Shown here: piece after piece, positions 6,818-14,327 of the stretch
Layout: each line of letters opens with the position of its first letter
Numbering within the stretch: the stretch's first letter is position 1
DNA from: Clostridia bacterium
GTDB lineage: Bacteria; Bacillota_A; Clostridia; Oscillospirales; CAG-272
DNA: 15,271 nt
Assembly: GCA_017407725.1 (NCBI GenBank)
Contig: JAFQWB010000122.1
Coordinates: forward strand, 1-15,271
Reading direction: 5' to 3'
Position numbers and translations under genes: made by a program
The notes under the pieces: generated by a model
The model's database searches: none
What the model saw: the letters and a program-made list of their open reading frames with translations, nothing else
Told to the model about the DNA's origin: nothing

Positions 6818-9800
6818 ATGAAAGGAAATCTTTCAAGAATACTGAAGACGGGCGTTGCAATGCTTCTTGTCATCTGTATGATGGCAGGCTCGCTTCCCGC
6901 AGTATTCGCAGGTGTTTACAACAGTCCGCACGCGACAAGTGAAACGATAAGCTACGTTTCTCTCGGTGATTCTATCGCAAGCGGATACGGTCTTTCGGGC
7001 TTCGGAAATAACGGATATCTCAACGATACCGCTTCCGCATATCCCGTAGTTTTAGCAAAAAAGCTCAGCGCTCATCTCAAAAAGAACGTTGATCTTACAA
7101 ATCTTGCACTCAGCACAATGAGAGCAGAGGATCTTAATCTTCTTCTTTCTCTCTCTGCAGACGATGCAAAGAAGATCGACGAAATGCTCACTTGGGATCA
7201 GTCTGTTTGGGATTCGATCACATCTAAGGGTGACAAGTACACCTACGACGAGTTTTCAGGTCGCATTCCCTCATTCGAAGAGGCTGCAACAAAATATCAG
7301 GAGGCAGTTAAGAATGCCGACCTCATCACGCTCGGAATAGGAAACGATGATTTCAACGTATTCATGTTCGATGCATTTATGAATGCACTCGGATACGACG
7401 GAGAGATAAGCAACAACAGCTGGATCGATCTTGAAGCAAAACTCGACATGATGGATGCTGATACAAAGAATCTTCTTCTCTCTGTTTACGAGAGCCTTCT
7501 TGATCTTCTTTCATCAAAGCTTCCTCTCGACGAAACCGTTTCAAAGTCTGTTGCAGATGCGATGGTATATGCACTTGCAAGCTACGTTATCAGCTACGGT
7601 GAGATCATCGACAAGATCTCTGAGCTCAATCCCGATGCAAAAGTTATAATCGTAGGACTTGAGAATTCTCTCTCAGGCTTCGACCTTGACTTAAAGCTCG
7701 GAAGCATCGACAAAACGGTGGACCTCGGAAGACTCTTCGGTCTTGTTATAGATGCGGCAAACCTCTATCTTGCAGGCGTTCCCGCTTATCTTAAGGCAAG
7801 CGGCAATTCCGCATACGATGAAGTAAGCTTCTATTTCGCTGCTCTTCCCGAAGCAGAGATGATAGCTGATCTTCTTCCGGAGCTTGATCTCGGCGGATGG
7901 ACAGAAACCGTGATAGTTGACGCCGCCGCAGTTCGTGCAGGCATCCTTGATACCTTCAACGGAGCTATCACAACTCTTATCAAGGCCATGGCGAATAACG
8001 CTATTGATACGTACGGTCTCAGCCTCACGGATATCACCGCTTCCGACCTTGAAGAATATCTTGAATACGAAAAAAATCTTGCAGACCATCTTGCAGATCC
8101 CTCTTTGTATGCAGAGCCCGTTACAGCTCTTTCGAACAACACTATCATATCGTGCGCTATATATCTTGCATTCGAGCACGCTATAGTAGACGGAAGTGAA
8201 AACACTCTCTTCTCTCTCGAATCAATAAAGAGCATCGCATCTGATATAAGCTCTGTATTCTCGGGCGTTGCCGGATCGGTAGACATTGAGAGCCTTGTAA
8301 GCATAGATACCATATACGACAAGGTCTGCAATGCTATCAAGAATGACGACACCGCAGTTGAAAATATAAAGAACTACGTTAAGAGCGTATACGGTGACGA
8401 TATAGAGGCTGACCTTACCGCGTGGTATGCAGACTACTGCACAGCAAATTCTCTTGTACCCGATACAGCTCGCGACGAGGATCTTATTCTTGACAAAGAA
8501 TTCGAACTCTTGCTTACATACCTCTCAAAGGACGACGTTAAGGAATATATAATTAACACTCCCAATGCAGGCGGCAAATACGTAGTTGATTATTCGGTAC
8601 GCTTTGCGGCTCCCGCTCTCACAGAGGCACTTGAAAATGCGATCGAAGGCGACACGAACGTATTCGCACTCTTCTCAGTATTCTCAAGATTCCTTATCGG
8701 AGATGCGCTCGGCATCCATCCTACCGCAAACGGACATATGGCTATTGCCGATGCCATCTTCGCGGTATACGAGAACGAGTACACGGTAAGAGAGTCTCTC
8801 AAGGACGGTACGATAGATCTTATAATCGAGCTTATCGCACTCATAAAGAACAATGCTCCCGCAAATCTTACAGATTCGTTTGATTTTGCATCCGTATTAA
8901 AGAACACACGCGATACCGAAAAGGCGTTTGCAGAGCTTTCTGCACTTCTTAAGGGTATTGACACAGACGCCATCAAGGCATACTCCGACAGCACTTCTAT
9001 TGACAGCGCGATCGACGAGCTTGCGGCTGTTGTAAACGAGTACAAGGCGGCTGTAAAGACCGTTAAGAATACTTGCGAGGATTTCACGTACGCACTTCTT
9101 TCTCTCACGACCAAGGATGCATCCGAGGCAAGAGAGAGTGCGGTAAAGGCACGTGATGAAATATTCGCGGGAATCGATACTCTCACATCACTTGCAGAAG
9201 AGCTTAAGCTTGCGGCAAACGCAGTAGTAACCGCGGCAGAGTCCTCTTCTTCGACAGAGCTCAAGAATGCTGTCACAAATGCAGCTGCAATAGCTGCAGA
9301 GGCTGCAGACCTTGCAGATGAAAAGGCTCTTGCAGAGCTTGCATACAGTGAAGTATACGACGGAAGCTTCACATCCAACCACAAGTACACAAATATTCTT
9401 GCAATAGGCGGCGAAGAGCTTGCTCTCGGAACAAGCTTCGCAGAGCTCCTTACAGAGAAGCTTGGTCTTGCAAACACACCCGATGCTCTTACAAAGAAGG
9501 CTATTACAGATCTTCGTGCCGAGGATTTAAGATACATTCTCGATTCCTCCTTCACACCCGATCAGATCACACTTGCAAAGTACGATATGACGGCTCTTGA
9601 CAGCTTAAGAGCAGAGCTTACTATGGGCATTACCGATGCGGAGCTTATCGCACTTTCTCTTGACACGACGTACATTTCCAAGAAGGCTCTTACCGATGCT
9701 TATGCAAAGTATAACGGCGAGAGCATAACTGCTCCCGACTGGAGCCGCTACCTCGGAAGCGATGCCGACTCTATCGTAAACAAGGTAAAATCCCTTGCAA

Positions 9801-12280
9801 ATGAGTATCTCACGTCGCTCGGATACACCGCCGAAAAGACAGAGCTTGCAATGACAGCTCTTGAGGTTTACGCATACGAATACGTAAGCTATCTTGTAAA
9901 CGCTTCTGCATCTGCAGAGCTTATCAGAGGAATCAATCCCGATGCCAAGATCGTTATAGTAGGATATGAAAATCCCCTTTCGGTTCTTGACGTTCTTTCA
10001 GGCTCACTTCCCATCGGAACAATTCTTGACGGTGCTACAGAGGTTGCAAACTTAAGCCTTGCGGCATTCTCATTATTTAACGAAAACACACTTTACTTCG
10101 GCGCTAAAGACTTTAACACACTTCTCGACGAGGATATTGCTAACGGAGTTTACAATAGCGAAACTCTTGTAAGCTTCATCTTAAAGCTTGCCGAGAACGG
10201 ATGCGCTTCTCTCTATGCAAGCACTGACGGTCACCAGACCATCGCAGATACACTTTACTCTGCTCTTACAGTTACAGACGAGCACGAATACGACTCCGCT
10301 TGGTCGAGCGACGATACAGGCCACTGGCACGAATGTCCTTGCGGCGACACCACGGATTTCGAGGCTCACACCTACACATGGACCATTGATACAGACGCTA
10401 CGGAGTTCACGGCAGGCGTTATGCACGAGGAGTGCGTAGTCTGCGGATACGAAAGCGGCAACACAGAGGAAATTCCTGCAACTCACGAGCATTCCTACTA
10501 CAGTAAGTGGAACGTAAATGAGACACACCACTGGAACGAATGTGCGTGCGGAGCGGCTCAGGTCGTTCAGGAGCACACCTTCGAGTGGGTAACAGAAAAA
10601 GAAGCTACAGAGTTTGAGGACGGATTCATGTATGAGCACTGCTCGGTATGTGAATACAAGTCAGGTAATACGAAGATCATCCCCGCAACCCACGAGCACA
10701 CCTTTGAGGGTGACTACAAGTGCGACGAGACAGGTCACTGGCTTGAGTGCGCTTGCGGCGAAAAGGGCGAGGTTACAGAGCACACCTATGAATGGGTGAT
10801 CGACACAGAAGCTACCGAGTTTGAAAAGGGATCAAAGCACGAAGAATGTACGGTCTGCGGATACGCAAACGGTAACGTAGAAGAAATCCCTGCAACTCAC
10901 GAGCATTCCTTCCCTGCAGACTATACGTCTGACGAAACAGGTCACTGGCACGAATGTGCTTGCGGCGAGAAGGACGGCTTTGAGGAGCACACCTTCGAGT
11001 GGGTAACAGATAAGGAAGCTACTGAATTCGAAACCGGCTCAAGACACGAAGAATGTACAGTCTGCGGATATGCAAACGGCAACACCGAGGAGCTTCCCGC
11101 AACTCACGAGCATTCCTTCGAGGGTGAGTATAAGTATAACGAAACCGAACACTGGCTTGAGTGCGCTTGCGGCGAAAAGGATACTGCAAGTGAGCATAGC
11201 TTCGTTTGGGTAACCGATACGGAAGCTACTGAAACCGTAACCGGATCTGCACACGAGGAGTGCTTCGTATGCGGATACGAAAGCGGAGAGGTTAAGGAAA
11301 TTCCCGTAACACACGTACACTCCTTCGATGGTAAGTGGACAACAGACGGCACAAACCACTGGCACGAATGTGCTTGCGGTGAAAAGACAGATGTAGCCGC
11401 ACACAACATCATCTTTGTTGTTGACAAGGTAGCAACCGAGTTTGAAAATGGATCAAAGCACGAAGAATGTACAGTCTGCGGATACAAGACCGGCAAGACA
11501 GAGGAAATTCCCGCAACACATACTCACCTTTATTCAACAGTATGGAGCACCGACGAAACAAGCCACTGGCACGAATGCTCCTGCGGCAACAAGATCGACT
11601 CTGCAGAGCACACGCTTGAATGGGTAATCACTACAGAGGCAACAGAGTTCACAAAGGGCGAAAAGGTCAAGGTATGTAAGATCTGTTCTTACGTAAGCGA
11701 CACCAAGGAAGAAATTCCCGCAACTCACGTACATAACTTCCCGCTCACGTACACCTGCGATGCAAACGGACACTGGTACGAATGTGCTTGCGGCGAAAAG
11801 AGCAACTATGCTGAACACACGCTCACAATGGTAACCGATAAGGAAGGCTCAGAGCTTACAGCAGGCTCAAAGCACGAGGAGTGCTCTGTATGTAAGTACA
11901 AGACAGGCAAGACCGAGGTTATCGCTCCCACACACGAGCACGTAGCAAACAAGGATGAGCTTTCGTTCACGACAAACGGAACACATCACTGGAAGGAATG
12001 CTCCTGCGGTGAGAAGTATGACGTTCAGGCTCACGATATCGAATGGATAATCGACAAGGAAGCAACCACAACGGAAAAGGGACAGAAGCACGCTAAGTGT
12101 AAGGTCTGCGGATACGAGGCAGAGGCAATCGAGATCGAAATGCTCGAGGATCTCACTCCTCCCGTAGAGGACAACTCACTCAGCAAGACTGCTCTTCTCT
12201 GGCTCTGGATAACCCTTCCCATTGCGATAATTGCGGCAGTAGTTGCAATAGTATTTATCCTCAAAAAGAAAGTTATATAA
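6818..12280 (+). CDS. Large secreted, membrane-anchored SGNH/GDSL hydrolase with a degenerate second SGNH domain and nine Cys/His repeats
   Basis: The protein has 1820 residues. The start is ATG 6818, with AGGAGG five bases before it. A signal peptide (1-31, predicted cut after AVFA) is followed by an SGNH hydrolase domain (about 45-652) with GDS (Ser52 nucleophile), LGIGNDDF (Asn176) and GIHPTANGH (His634). A mostly helical insertion fills roughly 345-590. Residues 655-855 are Ala/Glu/Lys-rich and probably helical. A second SGNH-like domain (about 857-1150) repeats landmarks of the first (LRAEDL, NPDAKIVIVGYENPLS, DGHQTIAD) but lacks the catalytic residues. Nine repeats of about 69 residues (1154-1776), each with HW..CxCG and CxxC, precede a transmembrane segment (about 1792-1815) and a KKK tail. 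There is no LPXTG. Related SGNH enzymes are esterases, lipases or carbohydrate deacetylases; the substrate is unknown. The gene has its own promoter and terminator. Confidence 0.9.
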   Translation: MKGNLSRILKTGVAMLLVICMMAGSLPAVFAGVYNSPHATSETISYVSLGDSIASGYGLSGFGNNGYLNDTASAYPVVLAKKLSAHLKKNVDLTNLALSTMRAEDLNLLLSLSADDAKKIDEMLTWDQSVWDSITSKGDKYTYDEFSGRIPSFEEAATKYQEAVKNADLITLGIGNDDFNVFMFDAFMNALGYDGEISNNSWIDLEAKLDMMDADTKNLLLSVYESLLDLLSSKLPLDETVSKSVADAMVYALASYVISYGEIIDKISELNPDAKVIIVGLENSLSGFDLDLKLGSIDKTVDLGRLFGLVIDAANLYLAGVPAYLKASGNSAYDEVSFYFAALPEAEMIADLLPELDLGGWTETVIVDAAAVRAGILDTFNGAITTLIKAMANNAIDTYGLSLTDITASDLEEYLEYEKNLADHLADPSLYAEPVTALSNNTIISCAIYLAFEHAIVDGSENTLFSLESIKSIASDISSVFSGVAGSVDIESLVSIDTIYDKVCNAIKNDDTAVENIKNYVKSVYGDDIEADLTAWYADYCTANSLVPDTARDEDLILDKEFELLLTYLSKDDVKEYIINTPNAGGKYVVDYSVRFAAPALTEALENAIEGDTNVFALFSVFSRFLIGDALGIHPTANGHMAIADAIFAVYENEYTVRESLKDGTIDLIIELIALIKNNAPANLTDSFDFASVLKNTRDTEKAFAELSALLKGIDTDAIKAYSDSTSIDSAIDELAAVVNEYKAAVKTVKNTCEDFTYALLSLTTKDASEARESAVKARDEIFAGIDTLTSLAEELKLAANAVVTAAESSSSTELKNAVTNAAAIAAEAADLADEKALAELAYSEVYDGSFTSNHKYTNILAIGGEELALGTSFAELLTEKLGLANTPDALTKKAITDLRAEDLRYILDSSFTPDQITLAKYDMTALDSLRAELTMGITDAELIALSLDTTYISKKALTDAYAKYNGESITAPDWSRYLGSDADSIVNKVKSLANEYLTSLGYTAEKTELAMTALEVYAYEYVSYLVNASASAELIRGINPDAKIVIVGYENPLSVLDVLSGSLPIGTILDGATEVANLSLAAFSLFNENTLYFGAKDFNTLLDEDIANGVYNSETLVSFILKLAENGCASLYASTDGHQTIADTLYSALTVTDEHEYDSAWSSDDTGHWHECPCGDTTDFEAHTYTWTIDTDATEFTAGVMHEECVVCGYESGNTEEIPATHEHSYYSKWNVNETHHWNECACGAAQVVQEHTFEWVTEKEATEFEDGFMYEHCSVCEYKSGNTKIIPATHEHTFEGDYKCDETGHWLECACGEKGEVTEHTYEWVIDTEATEFEKGSKHEECTVCGYANGNVEEIPATHEHSFPADYTSDETGHWHECACGEKDGFEEHTFEWVTDKEATEFETGSRHEECTVCGYANGNTEELPATHEHSFEGEYKYNETEHWLECACGEKDTASEHSFVWVTDTEATETVTGSAHEECFVCGYESGEVKEIPVTHVHSFDGKWTTDGTNHWHECACGEKTDVAAHNIIFVVDKVATEFENGSKHEECTVCGYKTGKTEEIPATHTHLYSTVWSTDETSHWHECSCGNKIDSAEHTLEWVITTEATEFTKGEKVKVCKICSYVSDTKEEIPATHVHNFPLTYTCDANGHWYECACGEKSNYAEHTLTMVTDKEGSELTAGSKHEECSVCKYKTGKTEVIAPTHEHVANKDELSFTTNGTHHWKECSCGEKYDVQAHDIEWIIDKEATTTEKGQKHAKCKVCGYEAEAIEIEMLEDLTPPVEDNSLSKTALLWLWITLPIAIIAAVVAIVFILKKKVI
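6950..8773 (+). other. SGNH/GDSL hydrolase domain 1 (putatively catalytic, with long insertion)
   Basis: Residues 45-652 of the surface protein. Block I is SLGDSIASGYGL with Ser52, block III is GIGNDDF with Asn176, and block V is HPTANGH with His634. Ser52 and His634 are 582 residues apart, against about 270 between the equivalent positions in the second copy, so roughly 300 residues of mainly helical sequence are inserted between the NPDAKVIIVG strand (271-280) and block V. The Asp usually three residues before the His is Leu631, with Asp629 nearby. The block II Gly position appears to be Thr100. Confidence 0.75.
9386..10267 (+). other. Degenerate second SGNH-like domain
   Basis: Residues 857-1150 of the surface protein. 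Colinear matches to domain 1 are AIGGEELALG against SLGDSIASGYG, TDLRAEDLRYIL against STMRAEDLNLLL, AELIALSLDTTY against ADLITLGIGNDD, NPDAKIVIVGYENPLS against NPDAKVIIVGLENSLS, and YASTDGHQTIAD against HPTANGHMAIAD. At the catalytic positions Ser52 becomes Glu866, Asn176 becomes Thr950 and His634 becomes Tyr1133, so this copy should be inactive as an SGNH hydrolase. Confidence 0.78.
10277..12145 (+). repeat. Nine tandem in-frame coding repeats (207 bp / 69 residues each)
   Basis: Eight units of exactly 207 bp start at 10277, 10484, 10691, 10898, 11105, 11312, 11519 and 11726; a ninth unit of 213 bp runs 11933-12145. In protein terms each unit is close to HEHSF...DETGHWHECACGEK...EHTFEWVTDKEATEFE.GSKHEECTVCGY..GNTEEIPAT. 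Positions 3 (His), 16-17 (His-Trp), 20 and 22 (CxC), 31 (His) and 53 and 56 (CxxC) are kept in all or almost all units. The last unit has a two-residue insertion near its start. Four conserved Cys plus His per unit suggest one bound metal ion or disulfides in each. Similar repeats occur in large gut clostridial surface proteins, from general knowledge; I cannot name a Pfam entry with certainty. Confidence 0.95.
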
Positions 12281-12300
12281 TTAAATAACCGCACTTTTAT

Positions 12301-12340
12301 AAGGGCTTCGGGAAATAAAAATTCCCGAAGCCCTTTCTCT
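12301..12340 (+). terminator. Rho-independent terminator after the surface-protein gene
   Basis: A perfect 14-bp stem AAGGGCTTCGGGAA (12301-12314) and its complement (12322-12335) surround a 7-nt A-rich loop. The downstream tract TTTCTCTT is an imperfect T-run. Confidence 0.88.
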
Positions 12341-12352
12341 TAAAAAAAACGA

Positions 12353-12381
12353 TTGACATATTGCCATTTTATGATTATAAT
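12353..12381 (+). promoter_or_regulatory. Consensus promoter of nadE and the sugar kinase
   Basis: Perfect TTGACA (12353-12358), 17-nt spacer and perfect TATAAT (12376-12381), about 55 nt before the nadE start. It begins only 12 bases after the preceding terminator. Confidence 0.9.
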
Positions 12382-12435
12382 ATAATAAGGAAGATTATGC
12401 GATAAAAAACCTTACGAAACGGAAAGGAAATGCTT

Positions 12436-14313
12436 ATGACAGGCGTAGTAAGAGTATGCTCGGCACCTATAGAGATCTCACTTGCATCACCCGATAAAAA
12501 CGCGGCTAAAATTATAAGCGCTATAAAAGAAGCCAAGAGAAACGAAAGCTCTGTAGTTCTCTTTTCGGAGCTTGCGCTCACCGGATACAGCTGTGCCGAT
12601 CTCTTTTATCAGAACACTCTTATCGAAAGAGCCGAGCAAAGGCTTCTCTCTGTTGTAAAGCACACCGAGGGCATAATTGCAGTTGTAGGCGCTCCCCTTC
12701 GCTCAGAAGGCGCGCTTTTTGATGCCGCTTTTGTCATTGCCGACAAAAAAATAGTCTGCGCTGCAATCAAAAGAGCTGTTCCCACAAGCGGAGCTTATCT
12801 TTATGAAAGAGCATTCTGCTCTCTTGAAAACGGTTCTGTAAAGACCGCAAGGCTCGGCGGATTTGAATTTCCCATCGCAAACAAGCTTAAGATATCAACA
12901 GACAAGATATCCTTCTCTGTGATTTTCGGCGACTCAGTATATAACGGTGACTGCTTTGATATCTTAAATAATGAAACCGATCTTCTTCTGATTCCCACCG
13001 CACTTCAGAAGGGTGTTGGAAGCGAAAAGAAGCTTTCCGATGCTCTTTCATATATTACCTCGGCAATTCCCTCTGCGGCGCTTCTTACTTCGGGCGGAAA
13101 GGGCGAGTCGGTAAAGGACTCACTTTTCTCTTCTCTTGCACTCTCTTATGAATGCGCAGACGAGCTTATCAAGAGCGATTCGCTCTCCTTTGCCGATATA
13201 GACACAGACAAAATAAGAGCGATCAGAAAAATGCGCTCTGCAGGAAGTGTCAATAAGTGCGATCTTAATACCGTATTTCTCGATTTCGATATCAAAGAGA
13301 GCGACGGAGAATATATTTCGGTAAGAAAATATCCGTTTATACCGAAAAATGACTGCGAGATACGCGAAAGATGTCTTGAGATTCTTGACATACAGAAAAG
13401 AGCGCTTGCAAGCAGGCTTTCAATAACCGGCGGAAAGCTTGTAATAGGCGTTTCGGGCGGACTTGATTCCACACTTGCGCTTATAGCCGCTGTAAAGAGT
13501 ATCGATCTTCTTTCTCTTGACAGAAAGAACGTAATAGGCGTGACAATGCCCTCGTTCGGCACAAGCAATGCAACCAAGAGCAATGCGCTGAGGCTTATGG
13601 AGGGTCTTGGAATAAGCGTAAACACCGTGGATATAGGCAGAAGCGTGCTTCTTCACCTTGAGGATATAGGTCTTGATGAAAACGACCGCTCGGCAACCTA
13701 TGAAAATGCACAGGCAAGGGAGAGAACTCAGGTTCTTATGGATCTTGCAGGTAAAAACGGCGCTATAGTGCTTGGAACAGGCGATCTTTCAGAGCTTGCG
13801 CTCGGCTGGTGCACGTACAACGGTGACCATATGAGCATGTACGGAATAAACGCCGACATTCCCAAGACTCTTATAAAAAAGATGATAATCACACTTGCAA
13901 ATGAGAAGGAGTTCGAAAGCGTAAAGGACGTTCTTCTTGATATTGCAAAAACTCCGATAAGCCCCGAGCTTCTTCCCCCGGACAGCGACGGCAAAATATC
14001 ACAGAAGACCGAGGATCTGATCGGACCTTATTCACTCACCGATTTCTTCATTTATTATACCGTAAAATACGGATACTCTCCCACAAAAATATTCTCACTT
14101 GCAACAAAAGCCTTTGCCGACGAATATGACAAGGACACGGTCAAGAAATGGCTCGTAAGCTTCTATAAGCGCTTCTTTTTCAGCGCTTTCAAGCGTGATG
14201 CCCTTCCCGACGGTGTAAGAATAGGAAGCATCTCGCTTTCGCCCAGAGGGGATTTTATGATGCCCTCAGACGCTATGTCCGAGCTTTTTGTGAGTGAAGC
14301 CGAAAATCTCTGA
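12436..14313 (+). CDS. nadE: NAD(+) synthetase, two-domain (glutamine-type) form with altered glutaminase active site
   Basis: NadE converts deamido-NAD to NAD with ATP; the two-domain form normally draws ammonia from glutamine. The start is ATG 12436 because AAAGGA ends seven bases before it; ATG 12430, in frame, is too close. The protein has 625 residues. Residues 1-265 form the nitrilase-like domain: Glu45 (FSELALTGYS) and Lys112 (AIKRAVP) are present, but VIFGDSVY (162-169) has Gly165 where the family's CEDLW Cys should be. Residues about 310-625 form the synthetase: PP-loop VIGVSGGLDSTLAL (336-349), TYENAQARERTQVLMDLA (421-438), VLGTGDLSELALGWCTYNGD (445-464), TPISPELLPP (506-515) and KRDALPDGVRIGS (586-598). 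This domain looks intact. The kinase gene follows 14 bases later, probably in the same transcript. Confidence 0.93.
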   Translation: MTGVVRVCSAPIEISLASPDKNAAKIISAIKEAKRNESSVVLFSELALTGYSCADLFYQNTLIERAEQRLLSVVKHTEGIIAVVGAPLRSEGALFDAAFVIADKKIVCAAIKRAVPTSGAYLYERAFCSLENGSVKTARLGGFEFPIANKLKISTDKISFSVIFGDSVYNGDCFDILNNETDLLLIPTALQKGVGSEKKLSDALSYITSAIPSAALLTSGGKGESVKDSLFSSLALSYECADELIKSDSLSFADIDTDKIRAIRKMRSAGSVNKCDLNTVFLDFDIKESDGEYISVRKYPFIPKNDCEIRERCLEILDIQKRALASRLSITGGKLVIGVSGGLDSTLALIAAVKSIDLLSLDRKNVIGVTMPSFGTSNATKSNALRLMEGLGISVNTVDIGRSVLLHLEDIGLDENDRSATYENAQARERTQVLMDLAGKNGAIVLGTGDLSELALGWCTYNGDHMSMYGINADIPKTLIKKMIITLANEKEFESVKDVLLDIAKTPISPELLPPDSDGKISQKTEDLIGPYSLTDFFIYYTVKYGYSPTKIFSLATKAFADEYDKDTVKKWLVSFYKRFFFSAFKRDALPDGVRIGSISLSPRGDFMMPSDAMSELFVSEAENL

Positions 14314-14327
14314 AAATGGAGCATATT

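Noticed and set aside
8590..9555. Long open frame of 321 codons on the minus strand inside the surface-protein gene
   Set aside because: Its product is Ser/Ala/Val-rich with no recognisable domain, it has no convincing ribosome binding site or promoter, and it mirrors the codon bias of the plus-strand gene, which has clear domains.
10277..12145. Regular 207-bp repeats as a CRISPR array or mobile repeat
   Set aside because: The units are long, diverged, in frame inside one continuous coding sequence and have no short-repeat/spacer pattern; they encode protein repeats.
12382..12435. A riboswitch in the nadE leader
   Set aside because: The leader is only about 50 nt and AT-rich with no stable structure; it is too short for a riboswitch class I know.
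14316..14327. ATG 14316 as the start of the sugar kinase
   Set aside because: It lacks an upstream ribosome binding site, while GGAG lies six bases before ATG 14328.
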